A DNA stretch of 64,000 nucleotides from Paracoccaceae bacterium (GTDB lineage Bacteria; Pseudomonadota; Alphaproteobacteria; Rhodobacterales; Rhodobacteraceae): positions 1,292,501-1,356,500 of the forward strand of contig WLWX01000001.1 of the NCBI GenBank assembly GCA_012103375.1, written 5' to 3'. Of the stretch, positions 43,122-51,228 are shown piece after piece; the first letter of the stretch is position 1; every line of letters begins with the position of its first letter. The position numbers and the translations under genes were made by a program. A model generated the notes under the pieces. The model saw only the letters and a program-made list of their open reading frames with translations. It did not search any database and was not told where the DNA came from.

Positions 43122-44027
43122 TCAGCTTTGGGCTTCCGCCTTCTGGCGCTTGCGATGGGACACGATTTCTTCGGTCACAAAGTCGCGGAACGCGCCTATC
43201 CTCTTGGAATGCCTCAATTCTTCGGGGAATGCCAGAAACACGGGAACCTCGGCGCTTTCCAGATCGGGAAGCACCCGGATCAGGTTCGGGACGTCCTCGG
43301 TCACATAGTCGGGCAGCACCCCGATGCCCAGATCGTTCAGGACGGCCTGAAGCACTCCGTAATAATTATTCACGGTCAGCGTCGACGAGATGTTGTGCGT
43401 CAGCAGTTCCTGAACCAGCCGCGCGCCCGCGCTGACCTGGGCAGATGTGGTGTTCTGACAGATCAAACGATGGTCTGACAGGTCTTCGGGCCGCTGCAGT
43501 GACCCCTGAACCTCCAGATAGGCCGGTGTTGCATAAAGGCGCATTCGCACCGTCATCAGCCGACGACGGATCAAATCGGCCTGACTGGGTTCTTTCATGC
43601 GGATTGCCACGTCGGCTTCGCGCATTGGCAGGTCAAGCACACGTTCTTCCAGCATCAGGTCGATGTTGAGGTCGGGATATTTCTCGTAAAGTTTCGGCAG
43701 GCGCGGGGCCAGCCAAATGGTGCCAAACCCGGTCGTGGTGGTAACGCGAAGCTCTCCGAACACTTCTTCCTCGCTGTCGCGTATCCGGGCCGAGGCTGTG
43801 TCCAGCCGCTTGGTCATCGCGACGGTTGCGTCAAACAGCAGCTCCCCCTGTTCAGTCAGGATCAGCCCGCGCGCATGACGGTGGAACAGCGTGGTGTTCA
43901 GCGAATCTTCCAGCGCCCGAATCTGACGGCTGACGGCGGATTGCGACAAATGCAGCGTGTCGCCTGCATGCGTCAGGCTGCCAGCATCGGCGACCGCGTG
44001 AAATATTCTGAGCTTGTCCCAGTCCAT
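43122..44027 (-). CDS. LysR-family transcriptional regulator
   Basis: 301 residues from ATG 44027. The N-terminal winged helix is WDKLRIFHAVADAGSLTHAGDTLHLSQSAVSRQIRALEDSLNTTLFHRHARGLILTEQG in pattern; the rest is a two-subdomain effector-binding region (VTTTTGFGTIWLAPRLPKLY, EADVAIRMKEPSQADLIRRRL). Divergent from the fused indolepyruvate oxidoreductase at 44177 across 149 bases, which suggests it controls that gene. An upstream in-frame GTG/ATG region adds residues without homology. Confidence 0.88.
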   Translation of the reverse strand: MDWDKLRIFHAVADAGSLTHAGDTLHLSQSAVSRQIRALEDSLNTTLFHRHARGLILTEQGELLFDATVAMTKRLDTASARIRDSEEEVFGELRVTTTTGFGTIWLAPRLPKLYEKYPDLNIDLMLEERVLDLPMREADVAIRMKEPSQADLIRRRLMTVRMRLYATPAYLEVQGSLQRPEDLSDHRLICQNTTSAQVSAGARLVQELLTHNISSTLTVNNYYGVLQAVLNDLGIGVLPDYVTEDVPNLIRVLPDLESAEVPVFLAFPEELRHSKRIGAFRDFVTEEIVSHRKRQKAEAQS

Positions 44028-44051
44028 TTTAACCGTATCCGCAAGTGTGAG

Positions 44052-44068
44052 CGTATGACATTGATACG
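44052..44068. promoter_or_regulatory. Candidate LysR-type binding site
   Basis: CGTAT-N7-ATACG, a perfect 5-bp inverted repeat (44052-44056 and 44064-44068), 25 bases upstream of the LysR start in the divergent region. It contains the T-N11-A core spacing expected of LysR boxes. Supports autoregulation plus control of the divergent oxidoreductase gene. Confidence 0.5.
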
Positions 44069-44126
44069 TTGCATAAGGGGTGCGGGGCGCAGAAAGCAAA
44101 CATTCTCGTGAGATAATAGTGCTTTG

Positions 44127-44147
44127 TAGGTCAGGAAAGGTGACCTA
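44127..44147. promoter_or_regulatory. Perfect 7-bp inverted repeat upstream of the fused IOR gene
   Basis: TAGGTCA (44127-44133) and TGACCTA (44141-44147) around GGAAAGG, 29 bases before the chosen ATG at 44177. It may be an operator for a dimeric regulator near the promoter. If transcribed, it would be a 5' leader hairpin, just upstream of the ribosome-binding sequence GAGGAGGGG. Confidence 0.5.
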
Positions 44148-44176
44148 TAATGATCGGGCCCGAGGAGGGGTTCCCG

Positions 44177-47100
44177 ATGGATTTGAACGACGTCTCGCTG
44201 CACGACCGCTTTGATCTGTCGAAATCTCAGGTGTTGCTGAACGGCACGCAGGCGCTGGTGCGACTGATGTTGATGCAGAAGGCGCGGGATCGGGCAGCGG
44301 GGTGGAACACAGGCGGTTATGTCACCGGGTATCGCGGGTCGCCGCTTGGCGCGGTTGATCAACAGATGATGCGCGCCGGGGACGACCTGCGCGCCGCCGA
44401 CATCCATTTCAATCCGGGCCTGAACGAAGACCTCGCCGCGACCGCCCTTTGGGGCAGTCAGCAGGCCGAATTGCGTGGAGAGGGTCGCTTCGACGGCGTG
44501 TTCGGTCTGTGGTACGGCAAAGGGCCGGGGGTCGACCGATCCGGCGATGTGATGCGTCACGCCAACATGGCCGGAACCTCTCCCAGGGGTGGTGTGCTGA
44601 TGGCGATGGGCGACGATCACACGGGCGAAAGTTCGACCACGCTGCACCAATCGGATTGGGCCATGGTCGACGCCTATATGCCGGTCCTGTCGCCCGCAGG
44701 TGTGCAAGAGGTGCTGGATTACGGCCTGTATGGCTGGGCGCTGAGTCGCTTTGCCGGGGTCTGGGCCGGTCTGAAGCTGATGAAAGACACGGTCGAGGTG
44801 ACAGCCGTGGTCGATGGCCACATTGACCGGATGCGTTTCGTCACGCCGGACTTCGATATGCCCGAAGGCGGCTTGCATATTCGGATCAATGACACGCCGG
44901 TCGATCAGGAGGCGCGGATGATTGATCACAAGCGCTTCGCCGCCGAAGCCTTCGCCAAAGCGCATAAAATCGACAACCGGGTCTGGGGAAAACCGGGCGC
45001 GAAAATCGGACTTGTCGTCGCCGGAAAGAACTGGCTGGACCTGGTTCACGCGCTCGATCTTCTCGGCATTGACGCGGCAGAGGCCGCGCGCCTGGGTCTG
45101 ACCACCTATAAGGTCGGGCAGGTCTGGCCGCTGGACATGGACAGCTTCCACGACTGGGCGGAGGGGCTGGATCTGATCATCTGCGTCGAAGAAAAGCGCA
45201 AACTGATCGAAGTGCAGGTGAAAGAGGCGATATTTGACGACCGCGCAGGCCGCCGCGTCTATGGCTGGCGCAAAACGGCTGGCGGGCCCGAGCTGTTTCC
45301 GACGCGCCTGTCGCTGGATCCGGTCTTCATCGCGCGCCGCCTGGGCGACATCCTGATTGAAGAGGGGCGCGGCACAGATCGCATGAAGTCTGCCCTGCAA
45401 CACCTTGATAAGGCTGCAAAAGCCGATAACGCACCAGAGCTTGCCAAACGCACCCCGTATTTCTGTTCCGGCTGCCCGCATAATTCATCGACCAAACTGC
45501 CCGAAGGCGCGCGCGCCTACGCCGGGATCGGGTGCCATTACCTGGTGCAGTGGATGGATCGTGAAACGGTCGGCTTCACCCAAATGGGCGGAGAGGGCGC
45601 GAACTGGGTGGGTGAAGCACCATTCTCGACCACGCGCCACGTTTTTCAGAACATCGGCGACGGCACCTACAACCACTCGGGCGTGCAGGCGATCCGTGCA
45701 GCACTCGCCGCCGGGACAACGATGACCTACAAGATCCTGTTCAACGACGCGGTGGCGATGACCGGCGGGCAGGGCAACGATGGCGGGCTGACGGCGGACC
45801 GGATTGCGCGCGAATTGGTGGCGATGGGCGTCAAGAACCTTGCGGTGATTTTCGATGAAAAAGAGGAGCCGCGCCGCGCCGATTTCCCCGCCGGGATCGG
45901 CTGGCATGACCGGGCCCAGATGCCGGAGGTTCAGAAAAAATTCAGCGAATACAGCGGTGTATCGGCGATCGTCTATGTCCAGACCTGCGCCGCCGAAAAG
46001 CGCCGCCGCCGCAAGCGCGGGTTGTTTCCGGACCCTGATAAACGTGTCTTCATCAATACGGATGTTTGCGAAGGCTGCGGTGATTGCGGGGTGCAGTCGA
46101 ACTGTGTGTCACTGGTTCCGGTCGAGACGGAACTGGGCCGCAAACGCGCCGTTGATCAGTCATCCTGCAACAAGGATTACGCCTGCGTGACCGGTTTCTG
46201 TCCGTCCTTCGTAACCGTCGAAGGCGGCACCCCAAAGGCGGCCGCCACGCGCGATCTGGACCTGATTGACCTGCCAGAGCCGGCGCTGCCAGCGATTGAC
46301 GGCACCCATAACATGATCATCACCGGAGTTGGCGGGACCGGGGTGGTGACCATCGGCGCGACCCTCGCCATGGCGGCGCATCTGGAAGGCAAAGGCGTCG
46401 GCATGATGGAAATGGCCGGGCTGGCGCAAAAGGGCGGCGCGGTGCATATCCACTGTCGCATCGGGGAAACTCCTAATGATATCAATGCGATCCGGGTGGC
46501 TGTTGGCGAATGTGATGCGCTGATCGGGGGCGATCTGGTGGTGTCATCGGGTCCGGGGACGCTGAATCTGCTGCGGTCCAATCTCGCGGGCGCGGTGGTG
46601 AACAGCCACGAGATTATGACAGGTGATTTCACAAGGGATCCAAATTTTACATTACCTTCTGAACAATTGAAGTTGTCACTTAAGGCAAAACTTCAAGATC
46701 ATCTGTCGCTTCTGGATGCAACCGCACTGGCCCGCGTGACGCTGGGCGACACGATCTATTCCAACATGATCGTTCTTGGCGCCGCTTGGCAGCGCGGGCT
46801 TGTGCCATTGTCGCGTGCGGCAATCTTTCGCGCGATCGACCTGAACGGAGCCGCCCCAAAGCGCAATCAGCAGGCGTTTGACTCCGGTCGATGGGCGGCG
46901 TTGAACCCGGATAAGCTGGCCGATGTGCTGGCCGAGGCGGTGGTCGCGCGGCCCAGGTCGCTGGACCAGAAAATCGCCTTCCGCGCCGATCACCTGACCG
47001 CTTATCAGGGGCCAAAACTGGCCACGAAATACCGCGCCCGGCTGGCCGAGATCACCGATCCGCGCCTGAAAGAAGCTGTGGCACAGGGCTATCATAAGCT

Positions 47101-47575
47101 ACTGAGCTATAAGGATGAATACGAGGTCGCCCGGCTTCTGCGTGACACCCGCGCGCAGGCGGCCAGCGCCTTTGATGGCGACGTGAAGCTGTCCTTTCAC
47201 CTTGCCCCGCCGATCCTGTCGAAAACCGGCCCGGATGGCCGTCCCGTGAAGCGACAATTCGGGCAATGGGTCGAACGTCTCTGGCCCATGCTCGCCCGCC
47301 TCAAACCCTTGCGCGGCGCGCCCTTCGACCCGTTTGGGCGCAGCGCCGAACGCCGGATGGAACGCGCTTTGATTGCCCAATACGAAGGCGACCTGGACGA
47401 AATCCTGTCCGATTCGGCCCGCAACCCCGATGCCGCTGTGGCCCTGGCTGAATTGCCGCTGACGATCCTCGGTTTCGGCCCCGTCAAAATGGCGAATGTG
47501 GCAAAGGCGGCAAAGCGGCGCGAAGAATTGCTGGCAGCCTACCGTGCAGGCCTGACCCCGGCGGCGGCTGAATAG
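44177..47575 (+). CDS. Fused indolepyruvate:ferredoxin oxidoreductase (alpha-FeS-gamma-extension)
   Basis: 1132 residues from ATG 44177, chosen for the GAGGAGGGG sequence 6 bases upstream; an ATG at 44150 lacks one. Domain order: N-terminal pyrimidine-like domain (GGYVTGYRGSPLGAVDQQM); TPP domain starting YFCSGCPHNSSTKLPEG (about 427) with GDGTYNHSGVQAIRAALAAG; FeS region CEGCGDCGVQSNC (about 631) and CNKDYACVTGFCP; POR-gamma domain MIITGVGGTGVVTIGATLAMAAH (about 714 on); C-terminal helical extension. Same activities as IorA plus IorB in one chain. Predicted to convert branched or aryl 2-oxo acids to acyl-CoA. Confidence 0.87.
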   Translation: MDLNDVSLHDRFDLSKSQVLLNGTQALVRLMLMQKARDRAAGWNTGGYVTGYRGSPLGAVDQQMMRAGDDLRAADIHFNPGLNEDLAATALWGSQQAELRGEGRFDGVFGLWYGKGPGVDRSGDVMRHANMAGTSPRGGVLMAMGDDHTGESSTTLHQSDWAMVDAYMPVLSPAGVQEVLDYGLYGWALSRFAGVWAGLKLMKDTVEVTAVVDGHIDRMRFVTPDFDMPEGGLHIRINDTPVDQEARMIDHKRFAAEAFAKAHKIDNRVWGKPGAKIGLVVAGKNWLDLVHALDLLGIDAAEAARLGLTTYKVGQVWPLDMDSFHDWAEGLDLIICVEEKRKLIEVQVKEAIFDDRAGRRVYGWRKTAGGPELFPTRLSLDPVFIARRLGDILIEEGRGTDRMKSALQHLDKAAKADNAPELAKRTPYFCSGCPHNSSTKLPEGARAYAGIGCHYLVQWMDRETVGFTQMGGEGANWVGEAPFSTTRHVFQNIGDGTYNHSGVQAIRAALAAGTTMTYKILFNDAVAMTGGQGNDGGLTADRIARELVAMGVKNLAVIFDEKEEPRRADFPAGIGWHDRAQMPEVQKKFSEYSGVSAIVYVQTCAAEKRRRRKRGLFPDPDKRVFINTDVCEGCGDCGVQSNCVSLVPVETELGRKRAVDQSSCNKDYACVTGFCPSFVTVEGGTPKAAATRDLDLIDLPEPALPAIDGTHNMIITGVGGTGVVTIGATLAMAAHLEGKGVGMMEMAGLAQKGGAVHIHCRIGETPNDINAIRVAVGECDALIGGDLVVSSGPGTLNLLRSNLAGAVVNSHEIMTGDFTRDPNFTLPSEQLKLSLKAKLQDHLSLLDATALARVTLGDTIYSNMIVLGAAWQRGLVPLSRAAIFRAIDLNGAAPKRNQQAFDSGRWAALNPDKLADVLAEAVVARPRSLDQKIAFRADHLTAYQGPKLATKYRARLAEITDPRLKEAVAQGYHKLLSYKDEYEVARLLRDTRAQAASAFDGDVKLSFHLAPPILSKTGPDGRPVKRQFGQWVERLWPMLARLKPLRGAPFDPFGRSAERRMERALIAQYEGDLDEILSDSARNPDAAVALAELPLTILGFGPVKMANVAKAAKRREELLAAYRAGLTPAAAE

Positions 47576-47652
47576 CTGCCAAATCCCCGGATGGACAATC
47601 GGCGAACGGCGTCCTATGCCACGCCCACACGTGACATCTCGGCAGGCGAAAC

Positions 47653-48436
47653 ATGGCAGTCGGCGTATTCGATTCAGGGCTGGGCGGGCTGACCGTCTTT
47701 GACGCGGCGGCCGCACGGCTGCCGGACGTGCCCTTCGTCTTATGGCGTGCGCACCGCCGATGACGTTTACGCGTTGACCTGTGCCGCGACCGAGCGTCTG
47801 TTCGACGCGGGCTGCGATCTGGTGATCCTGGCCTGCAATACCGCCAGCGCCGTGGCGCTGCGGCGGATGCAGGAGGCTTGGGTGCCCGACGGCAAGCGCG
47901 TCCTTGGCGTCTTCGTGCCGCTGATCGAGGCGATGACCGAGCGCCAGTGGGGCGACAATTCGCCCCCGCGTGAGGTTGCCGTCAAACACGTCGCCCTGTT
48001 TGCCACCCCCGCGACGGTCTCCAGCCGGGCATTCCAGCGGGAACTGGCGTTCCGCGCCATCGGTGTCGACGTCGAAGCACAAGCCTGCGGTGGCGTGGTC
48101 GATGCGATTGAAGACGGCGACATGATCCTGGCCGAAGCGCTTGTGCGTGGCCATGTTGAGGCGTTGCAGCGCAAAATGCCGAAACCCGATGCGGCGATGC
48201 TGGGCTGCACCCATTATCCGCTGGTGAAACAGGTGTTTCAGGATGCATTGGGCCCCGAGGTTAAGGTCTTTTCCCAGGCCAACCTGGTGGCCGACAGCCT
48301 GGCGGATTATCTGACCCGGCATCCGAACATGCATGGCCAGGGCGTTGGCGCCTTCCTGACCACCGGCGATCCGGCGCGCGTGTCGGACCGGGCCACCCAG
48401 TTTTTGCGACGACGAATTGACTTCGCAGCGGCTTGA
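47653..48436 (+). pseudogene. murI: Glutamate racemase gene broken by an internal deletion
   Basis: The N-terminus [19 protein letters not shown] starts at ATG 47653 and runs to LPDVPFV, then the frame leads to a stop at 47761-47763. From 47741 the racemase continues in another frame with [25 protein letters not shown] (first catalytic Cys) and [15 protein letters not shown] (second Cys) to 48436. In intact MurI proteins a Y-L-G-D-N-A-H-A-P-like segment precedes YGVR; here a single base stands in its place, so about 26 bases are missing. MurI supplies D-glutamate for peptidoglycan, so either this is an assembly error or another racemase or D-amino acid transaminase exists. Confidence 0.75.
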
Positions 48437-48493
48437 TTTGCGCTGCGCCGCATTCGCCATTACATCACATTACAACTGACAAAGGGCATCGAC

Positions 48494-49522
48494 ATGACCC
48501 ACCAAATCGCCATCCTTGGGGCGTCCGGCTATACCGGCGCCGAGCTTATCCGGCTGATCGCCACCCATCCGACCTTTGAAATCGCCGCACTCAGCGGCGA
48601 CCGTAAGGCCGGGCAACCGATGACATCGGTTTATCCGCATCTGCGCCATCTTGATCTGCCGGTTTTGAAGCGGATCGAGGATATTGATTTTTCGAACATT
48701 GACATGGTGTTCTGCGCGCTTCCTCATGCAACCTCTCAGGCCGTGATCCGCGACCTTCCTGGCCATCTGAAGATCGTCGATCTGTCGGCGGATTTCCGGC
48801 TGCGCGATGCGGCCGAATACGAAAAATGGTACGGCAAGCCCCATGGGGCGACGGCGCAGCAGGCCGAAGCGGTCTATGGCCTGACCGAGTTTTACCGCGA
48901 TCAGATCAAATCTGCGCGGCTTGTCGCCGGCACCGGCTGTAACGCAGCAACGGGTTTATTCGCACTGCTGCCGCTGGTGCGGGAGGGTGTGATTGCACTG
49001 GACGATATCATTTTGGATCTGAAGGCGGCGACCTCGGGCGCGGGCCGGTCGTTGAAGGAACATCTGCTGCTGTCCGAGCTTTACGAGAACGTGAAACCCT
49101 ATTCGATGGGCGGCACGCATCGCCATTTGGGAGAGTTCGATCAAGAGCTTTCGAAGATCGCCGGGCAACCCGTGACCGTGCAGCTGTCACCGCATCTGAT
49201 CCCGGCATCGCGCGGGATCGTGATGACGTGTTACCTTAAAGGGGACGCGCAAACCGTTCATGACACGTTGAAAAACACCTATGAGGATGAGGTTTTCATC
49301 CAAGTTTTGCCGTTCGGAGAGGTGCCACAGATGAAAGACACCCGTGCCAGTAATTTCTGCCACATCGGCGTTGCGGCGGATCGGATTCCGGGCCGGGTGA
49401 CGGTGGTGTCGGTGCTGGACAATCTGACCAAAGGATCGTCCGGCCAGGCGATCCAGAATGCCAACCTAATGCTGGGAGAGGACGAGACGACGGGGCTTTT
49501 GGCGCCGCCGGTCTATCCGTAA
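48494..49522 (+). CDS. argC: N-acetyl-gamma-glutamyl-phosphate reductase
   Basis: 342 residues, full length. N-terminal NADP motif [26 protein letters not shown], and the catalytic cysteine in [16 protein letters not shown] (about 150). The [11 protein letters not shown] segment carries the catalytic His. It reduces N-acetylglutamyl phosphate to the semialdehyde, the third step of arginine synthesis. Preceded by GACAAAGGGCATCGAC; followed by ccmE after 4 bases. Confidence 0.95.
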   Translation: MTHQIAILGASGYTGAELIRLIATHPTFEIAALSGDRKAGQPMTSVYPHLRHLDLPVLKRIEDIDFSNIDMVFCALPHATSQAVIRDLPGHLKIVDLSADFRLRDAAEYEKWYGKPHGATAQQAEAVYGLTEFYRDQIKSARLVAGTGCNAATGLFALLPLVREGVIALDDIILDLKAATSGAGRSLKEHLLLSELYENVKPYSMGGTHRHLGEFDQELSKIAGQPVTVQLSPHLIPASRGIVMTCYLKGDAQTVHDTLKNTYEDEVFIQVLPFGEVPQMKDTRASNFCHIGVAADRIPGRVTVVSVLDNLTKGSSGQAIQNANLMLGEDETTGLLAPPVYP

Positions 49523-49526
49523 CGCC

Positions 49527-49985
49527 ATGAAGGGATTGAAGAAAAAACGCAGGGTGCAGGTGATCATCGTCGCAGTGGTGGCGCTGGCGCTGTCCACTGC
49601 GCTGATCGGGTACGCCTTGCAGGATGGCATCAACTTCTTCCGTGCACCCGCGCAGGTTGCCGAAGCCCCGCCGCCGCCAAGTGTGGTATTTCGCCTCGGC
49701 GGGTTAGTCGCAGAGGGCAGCCTGCAACGCGGTCAGGGGGAGGAGATTACCTTTGCTGTCACCGACGGTGCGGCCACCATCCCGGTCAGCTATACCGGCA
49801 TCCTGCCCGACCTTTTTGCCGAAGGCGAAGGCATGGTCGGGACTGGTCGTTTGATTGACGGAACCTTTCAGGCCACTGAAATCCTTGCCAAACATGACGA
49901 AACCTACATGCCGAAAGAGGTTATCGACGCGCTGAAGGAACAGGGTGTCTATGTCGATCCGAACGCATCGGAAGCCACAAATTAA
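49527..49985 (+). CDS. ccmE: Cytochrome c maturation heme chaperone CcmE
   Basis: 152 residues: one N-terminal membrane anchor (VQVIIVAVVALALSTALIGYAL) and a periplasmic OB-fold with FRLGGLVAEGSLQRG, VSYTGILPDLFAEGEGMVGTGRL and the heme-binding motif AKHDETYMP in which the His binds heme covalently. It delivers heme to CcmF/CcmH, found 1.3 kb downstream after the endolysin-holin pair. Confidence 0.95.
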   Translation: MKGLKKKRRVQVIIVAVVALALSTALIGYALQDGINFFRAPAQVAEAPPPPSVVFRLGGLVAEGSLQRGQGEEITFAVTDGAATIPVSYTGILPDLFAEGEGMVGTGRLIDGTFQATEILAKHDETYMPKEVIDALKEQGVYVDPNASEATN

Positions 49986-50006
49986 CCACATCTGACAGAA
50001 CTGCTT

Positions 50007-50024
50007 CCCCTCAGCACAGAGGGG
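50007..50024 (+). promoter_or_regulatory. Hairpin that includes the endolysin ribosome-binding sequence
   Basis: CCCCTC (50007-50012) pairs perfectly with GAGGGG (50019-50024) around a 6-base loop. GAGGGG is also the only good Shine-Dalgarno-like sequence for the ATG at 50032, 7 bases away. The stem could hide the ribosome-binding site or act as a weak terminator after ccmE. Confidence 0.5.
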
Positions 50025-50031
50025 TTACTTC

Positions 50032-50643
50032 ATGCAATCTGTCAACGACATCGCGCAAGCCATTGTTTTGCTGGAAGGTGGCTATGTGAACGATCCGGAT
50101 GATCCGGGCGGGGCCACCAAACATGGCGTCACCATTGGCACCATGCGCGCGTTGGGGCTGGATCTGACCGGCGACGGGCGCGTGACCACGGCGGATGTGA
50201 AACGCCTGACGGTCGAACAGGCGCGCGACATTTACGTCGAGCACTATTTCAATCGCCCCCGGATCGCTGAACTACCCGAACAGCTTCACGCAACGGTGTT
50301 TGACATGCAGGTCAACGCCGGATCGAACGCAGTGAAGATCCTTCAGCGCCTGCTGAACCGGATGGGCCAGACGATCAAGGTTGATGGCGCGATCGGGCCG
50401 CAGACCATCGGCGCGGCCAAAACGGCGGCGGAAAAATCGCCCGACCTGATCGCGGATGCCTATGGGATTGCGCGGCGCAATTATTACTATGCATTGGCCG
50501 ACCGGCGCGCCAAATCGCGCAAATATGCGCGTCGCCGCGATGGCGGCAAAGGTGGCTGGATCAAGCGGGCGGAAGAATTTATCTCTCCGCGCTTCCACCT
50601 CAGCGACGCTGAACACCGGGCGAGGTGCGCAAAATGGGGCTGA
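50032..50643 (+). CDS. GH108-family endolysin (gene transfer agent-type lysozyme homolog)
   Basis: 203 residues without signal peptide. GH108 N-terminal domain with the catalytic-Glu motif LLEGGYVNDPDDPGGATKHG (Glu about residue 15), then a C-terminal peptidoglycan-binding region (LLNRMGQTIKVDGAIGPQTIGAAK) and a basic tail. Cleaves peptidoglycan glycan strands; without a signal it needs the holin encoded next. In Rhodobacter capsulatus a GH108 endolysin and holin outside the main cluster release gene transfer agent particles, and this pair resembles them. Confidence 0.8.
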   Translation: MQSVNDIAQAIVLLEGGYVNDPDDPGGATKHGVTIGTMRALGLDLTGDGRVTTADVKRLTVEQARDIYVEHYFNRPRIAELPEQLHATVFDMQVNAGSNAVKILQRLLNRMGQTIKVDGAIGPQTIGAAKTAAEKSPDLIADAYGIARRNYYYALADRRAKSRKYARRRDGGKGGWIKRAEEFISPRFHLSDAEHRARCAKWG

Positions 50644-51152
50644 TCACGCAACTTATGACCCTGCTGTTCGGCGGCGGGCGCAATCTGGTCAAGGACACCG
50701 CCGAGGTCTTCACCACCAACGCCGAGGCGCAGGCGGTGCGCGATGCGGTGATGTCCCAGGCGGCGTTGGATCAGTTTTCCAAGGAATTCCAACTGCTTGA
50801 ACGCAGCCGCTTTGATCGTTTCATGGACGCGCTGAACCGCATTCCGCGCCCGGCGATGGCGCTGGGAACCCTGGGCCTGTTCGCGGCCGCGATGGTTGAC
50901 CCGATCTGGTTTGCCGAACGAATGCAGGGTGTTGCGCTGGTTCCGGAACCGCTGTGGTGGTTGCTTGGGGCGATTGTTGGCTTCTATTTCGGCGCGCGCC
51001 ATCAGACCAAGGGGCAGGATTTCCAACGCTCGATGGCGGCCACGCTGGCGCGGGCGCAGCAGGTCACAGACAACCTCGAAGCGCTCAGCGTGTTGAAGCA
51101 AGGCGAGGCGGTCGACGACAATCCCGCGCTGGCCGAGATGATCCGCCGCTGA
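50634..51152 (+). CDS. Holin-family membrane protein
   Basis: 172 residues from ATG 50634 (GTG 50625 is an alternative); the start lies inside the endolysin gene, indicating translational coupling. Two hydrophobic helices in the middle (MALGTLGLFAAAMVDPIWFAERM; LWWLLGAIVGFYFGARHQ) and a soluble, helical C-terminus. The family (3TM_holin-type) makes inner-membrane lesions that let the endolysin out. Confidence 0.75.
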   Translation: MGLITQLMTLLFGGGRNLVKDTAEVFTTNAEAQAVRDAVMSQAALDQFSKEFQLLERSRFDRFMDALNRIPRPAMALGTLGLFAAAMVDPIWFAERMQGVALVPEPLWWLLGAIVGFYFGARHQTKGQDFQRSMAATLARAQQVTDNLEALSVLKQGEAVDDNPALAEMIRR

Positions 51153-51165
51153 CACCTTCGCGTGA

Positions 51166-51182
51166 GGCGGCGTTTCGCCGCC
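51166..51182 (+). terminator. GC stem-loop after the holin gene
   Basis: GGCGGCG / CGCCGCC, 7-bp perfect stem with loop TTT, 13 bases after the holin stop and about 45 bases before ccmF. No U-tract follows, so it may only attenuate transcription into ccmF. Confidence 0.45.
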
Positions 51183-51228
51183 CCGCACCCCATTGGAAGT
51201 GGCGCGCACCCCGGTTAGTCTGCGCCCT

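Noticed and set aside
50032-51152. Prophage
   Set aside because: Only endolysin and holin are present, set between housekeeping ccm genes; no integrase, capsid, tail or attachment site.
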